A stretch of 64,000 nt of DNA from Agarophyton chilense (taxonomy: Eukaryota; Rhodophyta; Florideophyceae; Gracilariales; Gracilariaceae). The stretch spans positions 744,001 to 808,000 of the forward strand of contig JARGXX010000071.1 of the NCBI GenBank assembly GCA_030374765.1, in the 5' to 3' direction. The notes beneath the pieces are model-generated. The model was not told the DNA's origin, ran no database searches, and saw nothing but the letters and a program-made list of their open reading frames with translations. Position 1 is the stretch's first letter. Every line of letters begins with the position of its first letter. Positions 42,881 through 53,794 of this stretch are shown here, piece after piece. The translations under genes and the position numbers were made by a program.

Positions 42881-44062
42881 TTAATCGTCCACCGGTTCTG
42901 TCTCTAATCCTGAGGTGTTTAAGCGTGACATAGCGTCAGCTATGTTGTGCTTGATACCTGGACGGTACTGTACATCGTATTCAAACTCCGACAGTCTCAA
43001 CCTCCAACGGGCAAGTCTACAAGACGCATCTGCCAGTCCGAGGATCCACCTTAAGGCGTCGTGGTCCGTGCGCAACGTAAAGCGCTCACCATAAAGGTAT
43101 GGACGGAGCATCAACATGCTCCAAACTACTGCTAGACATTCCTTCTCGGTTACCGTGTACTTCTGCTCCGCCTCATTCATAGCGCGGCTCCAGTATCCTA
43201 TAGATAATTTGTCTCCGTTGTGCTGCTCCTGCATGAGACAACAACCAATTCGGGCATGGGATGCATCTGTATCCAGCGTGTATGGTAGACCTGTTTTCGG
43301 TAACTCTAAGATTGGCGGCGACAACAGCGCTCGTTTCAATTCCTCAAAGGAGTCCATTTCTTCGTTCGATAGATTCTCAAACCGTTCAGGTTCACCTTTC
43401 TGGAGCTTCTTGTTGAGGGGAGCCGCTATTTTCGCGAATCCGTTCACGAAGCGACGATAGACGTTACATAAACCTATAAAGGAACGTACGTCTGTCTGGG
43501 ATCTTGGCAACTTGACCTCCTGTACGGCTCTAATGTTTCTTGGCGCAACCTCTAGGGTACCCGGGCCTATGATGTGTCCAAGGTATTCAACCGTTTTGGT
43601 AAGGAAGACGCATTTGAGTAGCTTCAGCGTCACCCCCGCCTCAGATAGGAGGGTTAGTACGGTGCGTACGTGTGCAAAGTGCTCTTCTACCGATCTGGAA
43701 TAGATGATTACATCATCGATGTATACCAAGGCGGTTGTCCATTTAACCTTCGAAAGGATGATGTCCAGCGCCCTTTGAAAGGTGGCTGGAGCATTGCGTA
43801 ACCCGAACGGCATCCGCGTGGATCGAAACAAACCTGCATGGCACGTGAAGATCGTTTTGTGTCGATCTTCCTCACCTACGGGTACCTGCCAATAACCACA
43901 ATTGGCATCCATCGTGGTAAATATCTGCGCATCTCCCAAGGAGTCGATGCACTCATCCATTCTATGTATCGGGTACGACTCCCTGATGGTCACGCTATTG
44001 AGCCTCCTGTAGTCCACACAAAACTTCATACGTTTATCCCCTTTCTTCTGAACCATAACCAC
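42881..44062 (-). pseudogene. E3 reverse transcriptase and RNase H
   Basis: A long open frame of 393 codons. Reverse transcriptase shows FCVDYRRLNSVT, RMPFGLRNAPATFQRALD and the catalytic YIDD in ALVYIDDVIIYSR. RNase H follows with YTLDTDASHARIGCCLMQEQ and FTLRTDHDALRWILG, ending in YRPGIKHNIADAMSR. This is the best preserved part of the element. Confidence 0.92.
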
Positions 44063-44100
44063 GGGACTTGCCCAATCTGAGTTGGCTGGTTCAATTACCC

Positions 44101-45318
44101 TTATTGGAGCATTCGCTCCACTTCTTTGAGTTCTATCTCTCTCGCCTTCGGACCTGCTCGGTATGGTTGCTGGTAAATCGGTTTCGAGCCAGAAAGGAGC
44201 TCGATGCGATTCTGTGTGGCCTTAATTTGGCCCAGATGGCCTGACCACATGGTTTCGAACTCCTCCAGAAGGTCGATAATACGGACCCGCAGTTGGCCGA
44301 TTTCTTCACCGATCTGAACTGTATCTTGCCATTGCCTCTCAGGGTCTGGTTTCTCTTCTTTGTCTACCGATGCCTTATCGGTTACTTTCGCTTCCAAGTT
44401 GGTATTTATCGATACCTTTGTGGTTGTGGACGCATTTGCGCACCCCCCTTCCTTATTGAGGGCGACCTCGCCGAGATCAGTGTGAGCTATGGTGAAGACC
44501 CCTTGTGGTGCCGGTAGTGCGATGCCAACATTGGTATTTTTCGGCAACTTCACGTCATGACTGCTGAAGTTGCTGTGACACACCTTAAAGGGTTGATTTG
44601 GGATGTTGTCGACAATCCCGTTGGCCATCAAGGTGAGGTGTCGATGTGCTAACCTCGGATGGTTTTGTAATATGACCAGCCCGGGGGTCGCACACGACAC
44701 CGGTACCAATATTTGGTGCATTGGCGGGATAATAACCTGTTTGGTAATGCGCACTTTGTTGGAGACCGTTTCGGTGGATATCCTCTTCTTCGGTTTGACG
44801 AACCATCCCCGTTTGGTTTCCGTATTACCTAAAATGGCAATTCGTCCCCCCTGACTTAGGGCGACTGTATGGGAACCAGGAAGGATTGCTTTGACATGTC
44901 TGTCAATGAAGTTCGTACCTAGTTGGCAGTATGTCGGTAAACGGTCGACAACAAAGAATTTCAGTCTTACCTTGAGGTGTCCGAGCTGCACCATAGCGGT
45001 GAGCATACCTCGAAGGTTTAATGGGCGCTCATTTGCATCCACCAGCGGGTTCTTGTCGGGAGATCGGCTCAAGTTCTGAAATACCGCCTCAGGTATGACG
45101 CGGGAGTTCAGGACGTTTGGGCCGGCCCCCGTATCCCACACGCAGGTGACCGGAACCGCAAGGCGATCGGAGAAACACATTGAAGCACGTACTTTATAGT
45201 TGTTGTACTTCATATGACAAACCGGACCTGGTTGTGACGTGTTCTCTTCCACCTTCAAGGTTCTGGGTATCGATTGGCCTTCAAATTGCAGGTTGGGTTC
45301 GGCCATTACGCCAACCAT
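44101..45318 (-). pseudogene. E3 protease and N-terminal pol
   Basis: A frame of 405 codons with the aspartic-protease motif VTCVWDTGAGPNVL near residue 60 and a hydrophobic second half (FVVDRLPTYCQLGTNFID). The C-terminal part leads into reverse transcriptase (AGPKAREIELKEVERML). It overlaps the gag frame by 13 bp, an arrangement known in this family, where pol is often made by frameshifting. Confidence 0.85.
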
Positions 45319-46557
45319 TCGGTGTTTTCTTCCTGTACGTGAGGGGTTGAGTCCAAGCTTGGTGTTTCCTCGATGGTATTGACCTGTACCGGTGTACGGG
45401 GTTGGAACCTATTTGGTGCTTGCGTTGAAGACCCATAGAGGCGTTGGTGATTCTGCATGCGAGCCTGAATCAACTGGTCTCTCATCCCTGGAGGTAAGTT
45501 AGCGCAATTGTTTGCCAAATGGTCTGTCGCGAGACAAAACCAGCAAACGAGGCCTCCAGTTTGAGGGTCTCGCGTTACCATTGAGGGGGGCTTCGAAACC
45601 TGGTTGGTAGGAGCAGTGGCGTAGGATGTGGGAGGCGAGTTATGGGAGCTCGCTCCTGGCATCCTATGCGAGCTCACCGCACTTGGCGGCGATTGCACCG
45701 GGTTTGGTGTGCGCGTTGACGACCAATATCCTACCGTAGAAGGTTTCGAGAACTGCCCCTGGGTCGCTGCCAAGTGGATAGCGGTCCCTGTAGGTACTTC
45801 GAGGTGCGAGCTACCCTCTGAGGTTTTGGTATCTTCAATTTCCAAGACCGTCCTTTTCGGTTTATCCTTCGAGGTTGGAGGCATGGCTGGTCTCTTTCCC
45901 AGCCGAAGGGTATCTCCAAGGCCCTGGGAGTATCGAGACAGCCCATTGTAGTCTACCTTTCGGTTAGTGGCCAGGTAATTGCGTAACTGGGAACGGATCG
46001 CTTCGTCGACATTGTCGGCAAATAGCAACTTTAACCTCGAGGTAGTGAACACATTACCACAACGGGTTGCCAGATTCCAAAGCGCCAGCGAAAACTGCGA
46101 TTCGGTTTGTCCAGACCTTTGATGGTAAGCGAGGACTTCCGAGTAAGCCTCTTGGATAACCTCATCGGTGGCGTATGTTCCCAAAAGGAATTGACCACTT
46201 CTGGGTATGACTCCAGGATCTCTGTGCCATCTCATCCATAGCTAAGGTGTTGCCGAGGAGCCTACCCTGCAGCAAGTAATATGTTTGTCCTTTGAGGTAA
46301 AACTGAAGTAGCCACATAGCAGCGCCCTCGGAAAAACCATTTTGGTCACATGCAAGCTTGAACTTCTGTAGAAACTCAATTATCGCAATAGGATCCGTAC
46401 CTATGAAGGTTGTGTCACCCATTTGGAAGCTGAGCTTCTTGTGGTGCTTAGTAATCTTCTGAGCCACCCCTTGGGTGTATTCAGAAGACCTGTTGATCAA
46501 CCGATAAGTCCTGTAGTCAACCGCTTTGGTGAACATATCGTTCAAGGGTTGGTGCAC
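45306..46557 (-). pseudogene. E3 gag, capsid and nucleocapsid part
   Basis: The frames 46557-46162 and 46235-45306 show the capsid-like retrotransposon gag fold region (FQMGDTTFIGTDPIAIIEFL, FKLACDQNGFSEGAAMWLLQ) and a C-terminal CCHC zinc knuckle, C-x2-C-x4-H-x4-C, in GLVCWFCLATDHLANNC. The equivalent capsid region in E1 reads very similarly at 3212-2829. Broken fossil. Confidence 0.85.
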
Positions 46558-46565
46558 CTCCAGGT

Positions 46566-47514
46566 CTATTTCGGTGTCCGACTCAGAGTCGGGCGACTCA
46601 TTGTATCGCTTTCTACCCTTTCGGTTCTTTTTCGACGACTTCTTCGTCTACCTGTTCGTTTTCTTCTTCTTCTTACCTTTAAGGTCATCATCCGACGATG
46701 ATCTCGTATCGGAACTGGAGTATGACGAGTCGGGGTCTGAATCATCCTCTCGATTCTTTCCCCTCTTCGTCCTCCGATTCTTCCCTTTTCGATTTCTTCG
46801 TCGTTTATCCAACGAGTCAGACGAATCGTCCTTGGGACCACCTCCATGGGTATCCTTTTGAACGAGACCTGTAATTGGTGGTAGATAAATGTCTTGAGGA
46901 TCTACCTTCCCCGGGACCTCTTGACTCTGCCTTGGACCTTGTAGGTACTCGCTATCAGTAGGTAAGTGTTTGGAATGGGTGGAATGACCCATTTGGAATC
47001 CTTGTGGTATGCGCTTTGCGATGTTCACCTGTGTAGGTCGGGATTCTGCGAATCCCTCGGAAACCCAGAGGTCCTGCAAAGCGCAGTAAACATGCTCCCT
47101 AGCATCTTTAAAGAGATACTGTTTCACCATTTCAGGTATCCTTTCCGATAGCTCTTGAGCTGCTCCGTCAACCACAATACGGGTAAATGCATCGACATCC
47201 ATTGAGGGCGGAACCATCCGGGTATCCGACTTCTCCTTTATGGTTAATGCATCCTCGACCGCGAGGGTGACCAGCGCTTTCTCTCGCTCTTCGAGCTGAG
47301 GCCATAGCTCCTCCGCTGCCACCTCAATTGGTAATTCCCTTTGAGGTTCGGTTGCCATAGGCGGCGGAACATGTACCTTTCCGGTTTTGTCCCGAGGGTG
47401 CCGGAGCAGTTCCTCGGGGTTTTCCAGAATCGGTTGAGCCGATGGGGCTCCTTTAAAACCTTTATGGCTTGGCGGGGCGCTCGCACCACGCGTATTCCTT
47501 TTAGATCGTTCCAT
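46566..47514 (-). pseudogene. E3 gag N-terminal region
   Basis: The frame from 47514 reads MERSKRNTRGASAPPSHKGF with a proline-rich start, an amphipathic middle (RIPEMVKQYLFKDAREHVYC) matching the corresponding gag block of E1 and E2, and a very basic, Asp/Ser-rich end. It is the start of the gag polyprotein just inside the primer-binding site. Confidence 0.75.
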
Positions 47515-47642
47515 TTGTGACCAATAGTGGTATCCTGTATTGCTTTGCGGGATTTCCTGAAACCAAATAGGTGTACGAGCGTCCGATCCTTCTCGGAATC
47601 TCGTGTGAACTGTGAAGGTACGACGAAACCTAAAAATACTTT

Positions 47643-47661
47643 CTAAGTCGGGAGACCAAAA
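47643..47661 (-). other. Primer-binding site of E3
   Basis: Read on the minus strand directly after the 5' LTR, TTTTGGTCTCCCGACTTAG is the same as in E1/E2 despite unrelated LTRs. It would pair with a tRNA ending in ...CGGGAGACCA. Confidence 0.7.
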
Positions 47662-49187
47662 TGTCGTACAATCACCTCTGGGGTATGCTACTGTCTTGTC
47701 TCGGGAGCGTAGTGACGCTCAACCGTAGGGAGCGTGTTGACGCTCAACCTTAGAAGGTAGACGTAGTACACCTCGATGGTAACAGGGCACCGTGAAAACC
47801 CTGCAGGGGCAAACGGCGGGGCGACTAGCCTATACCGTGTAGTTAAACGATGGTAGGCGTCGACGCGCGGGAAAGCCTGTGTGGTAGTTGAGAAACAATG
47901 AACCAAAAGGTATACTTGTGATTCAAGTGGTTCCTGTCTTTATCAGACTAGGTTGGAGGAGGTGCAGTTCCCTATATGAAGTGGAATGCACTCTCCATGT
48001 CACCCGGGTGGTGCCAGCAAGGCACGGTCTCTGACCTCGTGTCAGAGATCTGGCCAGCATTGGCTACGGTGCCAGGTGGCCACTCCACTACTGTACTAAA
48101 ATAAATACAATCACAATCACAATTACTAACAATCACTCAACCAGAAGGTACATGTCAACATTACACGTGGCTGACAATACCTAGATGGTAGCTCGCCCGG
48201 CGCTGCATGGCCGATGATCCCTCGCATCCATCACCTACAAGGTCAGTGTAGTATATTGACAACCTCAAAGGTCATGTAGGACAACGCTTGGAGCGGAGAC
48301 ACCACGAAGATGTTCGGGATCTTCCTCTCTTGAGAGACAAGCCTCAGGCGGAGGAAACGCGTTCCAGCGGAGCACAGAAACAGAGCCACTCTGAAAAGGC
48401 ACGACGAGGTCGGGTGTAAGAACGAGATCAATCCGGCGGGATATACCTAGAGTGTTTAGGTAAGCACGGCATAATCCGGGGTCTGACCAATCCTAGGCGG
48501 AGTGGTACCACGGGATTGTCGGAAAAGGAGCGAGGAAACACTCGTATGAGGTGGACGAGCGAGATGAGTGAGGCGGCCACTCACGAGAGCCAAAAAGGAG
48601 AACAAAAAGAAAACGGGGGCGAAACCCTATACAGGGGCGAGACTACGACAAGTGTCGGTGATTAAATATGAACCCAGGGTGGTTGTAGCACTCTAGTTGA
48701 CAGAGGGGTGGATGAACTAACGTGCGACGGGCGCTCACGCAGTATGCGGTGAAGACGCGCCGAAGGCGAAAAGTTCAGAGCCAAGACTTTCTTCTTCGGA
48801 TCTCCCAAGAGGGTGTTTACTGGGGAGCAGTGCTCAGCCTCCTAAGTAGTATGGCGCGCGGCCCCTGACAGTGGGCGCGCGCCCGAAAATAGACACTAAA
48901 TAGCGATAGCGTAGCTAAATAAATACTAAATAATACTAAATAGTACTAACCATTAGGTAGAATCCGGGCCACGTGGGGCACGCCTCGCACTCGAGCGTCG
49001 GAATCCGTGCAGTCCACGTGTTTCACCAGTGTGCACTTCCGGTCCTAACCGGCCGTCGGCACGCAATAGCGGTAGAGCTTGTCATAGACCAAGCTAGTCC
49101 TCAAGCCAGCGAAATTTATAAGCCCTGGGAAGAAACCCCCATGAAGGGCATTGTCCTTCAGGTCAGACCTTCTGCCACTATACGACA
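47662..49187 (-). repeat. 5' LTR of E3 with a nested solo LTR
   Basis: The LTR is 47662-48274 plus 49166-49187; its ends are TGTCGT and ACGACA. An 886-bp foreign LTR occupies 48275-49160 near its minus-strand start, flanked by GGTCA duplications. Confidence 0.85.
48275..49160. repeat. Solo LTR of a third family (886 bp)
   Basis: It starts TGTAGGACAA and ends TTGTCCTTCA, i.e. TG...CA ends with short inverted repeats, and is flanked by the 5-bp direct repeat GGTCA (48270-48274 and 49161-49165). No internal coding or primer-binding site is visible, so it is a solo LTR. It contains a tandem-looking ACTAAATA run near 48893-48947. Orientation is not determined. Confidence 0.85.
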
Positions 49188-50021
49188 ATGATGTTCCACA
49201 AGATAATTATTTTAAATTTAACGAATAAAATATTTGGTGGACACACAGTACCGGTGTAAAATAGGACAGTGCTACTAAACTAATTCTGTATTTCAATCAC
49301 GCTCTGGAGAATTCTTTTCTTAATATCTCCTTACCACGTGTAGTACAGTGCGTTTCAAAAACATATCCTTTCCTAAAACCGAGCAAAAAAATGGCGTTTT
49401 CTATACTGTAGAGCCAATTTCTCACCGAATAAAACCTTTTCAAGTCAAAAACTTTGTTTCTTAAACATATTTTTTATACAATATAGAGCTCCATTATGAC
49501 TTGTGTACGGCCTTTATCTCGCCAGAACTATATGAAAAAAATTAGATTGGACCACAAAGGCATGATCCCAACATTTGTAGCCCAAAAACAAATAAAAAGC
49601 CCAAAAACGAACAATTATTACAGAATACTCTGTTTGATATGAACTCAAGCGATGTTTGAGCCATACCGCATTTGTTCTATCACCAAAACGCGTGGTAGTA
49701 AGCTTTATCTGTTCTGTGATACTTTATCGCGCAAAAACAATTGAAGCAAAACAGTGTTTGATTGTAAAATGTTCTTAAATATGACGCCAATTAAAAATTC
49801 AAAATTGATTAAACTATACAACAACAAACGAATTTTCTTTTGCAAACGCACCAGAACCGCAAACTTGCGTTGTGTTCCTCAGAAAAGTCTTATGAAAAAA
49901 AGAGTATTTAAAAAAAGATAATTTTTTGGACGAAAACTGTGTATATAGACGAACCAAGTTTCTACAAATTCTATTAAAATGATAATTGAAAAACAAATTT
50001 GAGTTTTGTAAGAAAGTTCAG
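49188..50021. other. AT-rich spacer without genes
   Basis: About 830 bp of AT-rich sequence between the E3 5' LTR and an LTR scrap of the same family. ORFs on the minus strand up to 63 codons look like chance. It contrasts sharply in base composition with both flanks. Confidence 0.55.
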
Positions 50022-50305
50022 CACCAGCAAGGCACGGTCTCTGACCTCGTGTCAGAGATCTGGCCAGCATTGGCTACGGTGCCAGGTGGCCACTCCACTA
50101 CTGTACTAAAATAAATACAATCACAATCACAATTACTAACAATCACTCAACCAGAAGGTACATGTCAACATTACACGTGGCTGACAATGCCTAGATGGTA
50201 GCTCGCCCGGCGCTGCATGGCCGATGATCCCTCGCATCCATCACCTACAAGGTCAGTGTAGAATATTGACAACCTCAAAGGCCAAACCTTCTGCCACTAT
50301 ACGAA
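50022..50305 (-). repeat. Truncated E3-family LTR fragment
   Basis: About 280 bp match the minus-strand first half of the E3 5' LTR (48010-48270 plus its end) with only a few differences, far closer than the two LTRs of E3 are to each other. It stops abruptly on its left side and its right end reads ATACGAAACC instead of ACGACA. Confidence 0.85.
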
Positions 50306-51767
50306 ACCGTCACCAATAGATGGTAAAGCATCACCCATATCTGTTTCATACACACTTTCGATCAAAATCAGCATCATATTAGTTTCCTCTTTGACAAATG
50401 CAGAAGAGATTGTAAAAAAGGGCTACATCCTTGCGCGCAACAAACAATTTTACAGTATCAAGCATCAATAAAGTTGAATGACATTGCTTTAAGAGGAAAA
50501 TGACAAACCCAAACGCAAGTTTTTCAGCGTTCATAAAAGGCGTGGAAAAGATAATTTAGAGAAATCTCCTTCCTAAATATTCAAAATAAGATTGCTAACC
50601 CATGTAGCGAGAAGGCTACGCGCAATTCCAAAGAAAAAGGTTCCGTGTGTATGCTCTCATGTTTCGGTGCCAAACTGTTCTCCATTTCCGTTTATCATGT
50701 CATAGTTGATTGTACAAGATTTCAATGAAGCAATATTTCCAGACTCGTCAATTTTACCATTTAAGACTCGTCTTCATAACCTAACATCCTCCGTAAAATA
50801 GATAAAAGTTTCTCACTTTTTTTGAATTGGATTTGTTTTCACTTTTTGCCAATGGTCTCCCTTCTTAAGTATTGTCTTTCGTGCGATCTATCCAATCTCA
50901 AAAGCATAGGATTTCGTTATACGATATGAACGTCTCAATGTTCTTTAATTTTTTTATTATCTCATCCGTCTTTCAGACATCTCTGAGAGAAACCCTCAAA
51001 AAAGATTTGCGATAAGCTTTGTAGACTTTTCGCTTTTTTCTTGTGTCTTCAATTCCAGCTTCTGTTATACGCAAATATCTACGGCGGAGATCGTTGATTC
51101 ATGGAAGTATTTGGTCAACGGCCTTTACCAACTTTACTCCTGGAGAGTTCTTGCGGACACTTCGTGTAACGAGGAGCGCAAAATATACAGAAGTCTGTAC
51201 AAGAGAAGTGTACTCTACGATATTGAAGTTTCAAGGTGCATTTTCAGGAGTAAATTGATGCTAGCAGTGTGTGGTAGTTTGCCCACCCATCTATTTTAAA
51301 GGAGTACGAATTCAATGTTTCTATCACTTCAAACATACTTTTAAATGGATAATGAACATTTTGGAACCTTACAGAGGTCAATATCTATCTTTGTTATGAT
51401 CGACCATTTATTTCAATGAAGGTTATCACTGTTTTGGGCACTGGCCGCTTTCGAGGCGGCAAGACGTTCGGGGGCTCTCTTGGGTGTGTTTTTCTGCAAT
51501 CAACGCGTGGATAGGTGCTACCTGTGAGCAAGAAAACACCTTGGAACTCAGTTGAGCTTCTGGTTTCTTCGTCTTTAGCGCGACGAAGACGGAGCTGGCG
51601 GGAATGACAATGTGTGTTGCATCATTTGATGTGGGGGGCTCGGGATGTCTCGGACTGAGTGATTATTTTAATTTCTCCCGATTGTCTACGGCCTAATAGA
51701 GCCAACGTACGGAAATAACAATACTGGCTCGGAACGGCAGCCGTCTGTCCCACAATTGCTCGTTGCT
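50306..51767. other. Intergenic stretch, no recognised gene
   Basis: AT-rich to about 51400, then more mixed. Overlapping plus-strand ORFs of 60-70 codons at 51043-51299 resemble nothing known. The last few hundred bases are downstream of the CNNM-like gene and should contain its 3' UTR. Confidence 0.5.
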
Positions 51768-53794
51768 CTACGATGCCTCTCCGCTATCCATCCTACCATC
51801 GTCCCCTTCATCAGGGAGACGGATTGATCCGTAAGAACGCATTGACGGACTTGACAATCCCGCCCCGGTGCTGGGGCACACACGGGGTGGGATCTCAACT
51901 GTGCGAGCATTAGTGGCGTCTTTCGGAAGCGGACGAACTTTCATATGATTCTTGCCGACTTTGCCTGACACGAGAGCATCAGTGGCGACTCTTGGTAGCG
52001 GACGAACTTTCCTATGTTTCTTGTCGTCCCGGCTTTTGACAACCTTCACCGCCTGTATCGAAGAATTACGAACAGCGGCGCCATTAGATGTTGATTTTGG
52101 TCGACGCAAAATGTCCTCTGGCACGACATTGTCGTCTTCTCCCATTAGCGAAAGCGATGACTCGGGTAAAATCGCGTATTGGATGTCTGGACTGCCCCCG
52201 AATTCCTCCTCGATTTCGATGGTGCCCACATGGAGGGTTGTCACCTCCGCGGGCTGGTCTTGGTTCGATACTAAAAAACGCGGATGCGCGAGCCCTTTCT
52301 CTACATCAGTTGTACTATCCATATATGATCTGGCTCCCATAAGCAGGGGCTGTGACACTGAGCGCCCCTTCTCGGCTTTGGGCTTCTTCCAATCCCGTGG
52401 ATAATTTTCACCGGTGGCCTTTAGCGGTTTTCGCAGAGATTTGGCATCAACTTCTTTAAACATCATGGGTGAACCTGAGCTTCCAGACAGCATCATTGCA
52501 TGAGTGCTGATCATCGTTGTCCGAACTAGTTTACCATTCGAATCCCGGACCAGTACTTTTGTTTTGTTTGTGTTATCAACGTATGTATCAGTTTCGTCAA
52601 TTATTTCTTCCTGTGATGTGTTTTGAAACATTCCCATGTCATGGTTAGTTGCTAGTTTCAATAGTAAAACGCTCGAATGAATGGTCTCAAAATCGGTTGC
52701 AAACTTACCTGTAGGATTTCTTCAATAATGTCCTCAATTGAGACGATTCCCACAAACTCCCTTTCCTCGTGGTCAACATGAATATCGTCGTACACAATGG
52801 CCATATGACTTCTTCCCTTCTGGAACTCATTCAAAAGATCTGCAATGAGAGTGTTAGCTGAGCATTCAAGGGCCGGGGCCACCCGAATTTTGTGATTTCT
52901 TTGCTTCTTGGATATAAGAGAACGAATTGGGAGGTTGTCATCCGGATTCACGAGTATGATCTGTTTCACTAGTAATAAACAAACGATATTATGCTCGTTG
53001 TCTTCGTAGAGCGGAATGCGCGAATGTCCACTTCTGAGTATTTTTAACATTGTCTCACGGTCTAGTCGAGAGTCTATGTCAAGCAAAAACACGTTCTTGG
53101 CATGTGTAAGAATCTGCGAAACAGTTTTGACAGAAAATTCTAGGGCTCCCTTCAAAATTGTAGTTTCATCACGAGTCAATACAGCGTTGCTAGCATGAAC
53201 ATCGATTAGGCCTTTCAGTTCATCTCTATTGTATATGGTTCCCAATTCCTCACCCAGGAATGCATCCAACACCCAAGCAATCGGAAATGATACGGGATAC
53301 AACAGCGTGCGAAGAATCCTGACGAATCCGATCATGTATGAACCAATAATCAAAGGGTGACGTGAACATATTGCCTGAGGTATTATCTCTCCGAAAAGCA
53401 TAATCGATACCACGGACACAATCAATGAAAACACACCACCTGGAACAAGAGCATCCAAAACGAGTGGTAACAGTTCCATGGCAATGGTATTTGCGAACAA
53501 GAGTGTAACAAGTAGCAAATTACCTTGCTCCCGAACAGGCTTGATAGCACGCGCTGCTGCAGCTTGCTTCGCGTTGTTGCTCTGCATAACAATGTCCAGC
53601 CCCGTTGTATCCAAGCTCATAAGACCAAGAGTAAGACCTGCCACGCAGGCGGCAAGAACTAGACATCCTAGTGCGAGTATCACGAGAAGTGGGGCTGGAA
53701 CGCCATGGAGCGGCGAAATATCTTCGCCACCATGAGTGTGAGCAGTTGTTCGTCCTTCGCTTATGAGACGCAGGAGGTAAAGCAACGCAAACAT
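51768..53794 (-). CDS. CNNM/CorC-type membrane protein with DUF21 and CBS domains
   Basis: Two exons, 53794-52709 and 52610-51768, are joined in phase 0 across a 98-bp GTAAGT...CAG intron, giving about 642 residues. From the chosen ATG: a hydrophobic start like a signal peptide (MFALLYLLRLISEG); a DUF21 domain with about four membrane segments (LVILALGCLVLAACVAGLTL, LLLVTLLFANTIAMELLPLV, SLIVSVVSIMLFGEIIPQA and one more near LLYPVSFPIAWVL); then a CBS pair with GHSRIPLYEDNE and EFVGIVSIEDIIEEILQ, running across the splice into EEIIDETDTYVDN. The family (CNNM in animals, Mam3 in yeast) handles Mg2+ and other metals at membranes. The 230-residue tail is disordered and holds two copies of a KVRPLP motif. 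An upstream in-frame ATG at 54022 was rejected as less signal-like. Confidence 0.85.
52611..52708 (-). other. Intron of the CNNM-like gene (98 bp)
   Basis: Donor CTACAG|GTAAGT and acceptor ACATCACAG|GAAGAA. Its removal restores the conserved IEEI...EEIIDETD run of the CNNM family, which supports the junction strongly. Confidence 0.85.

Larger units (their letters stand above)
39181..49187 (-). mobile_element. Chromovirus fossil E3 (Ty3/gypsy, second LTR family)
   Basis: This element reads right to left. Its parts are the 5' LTR (47662-49187, carrying a nested solo LTR), primer-binding site, gag (47514-45306), protease (44101-45318), reverse transcriptase and RNase H (42881-44062), integrase (42795-41308), chromodomain (41017-41247), a 1.2-kb 3' region, a polypurine tract and the 3' LTR (39181-39814). 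It is broken, with roughly eight breaks, but most domains remain in long frames. The two LTRs differ by about 9 percent by eye, so it is old, or they derive from different insertions: no target duplication was found at the outer ends. It shares protein order and the primer-binding site with E1/E2 but its LTR is unrelated. Confidence 0.9.
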
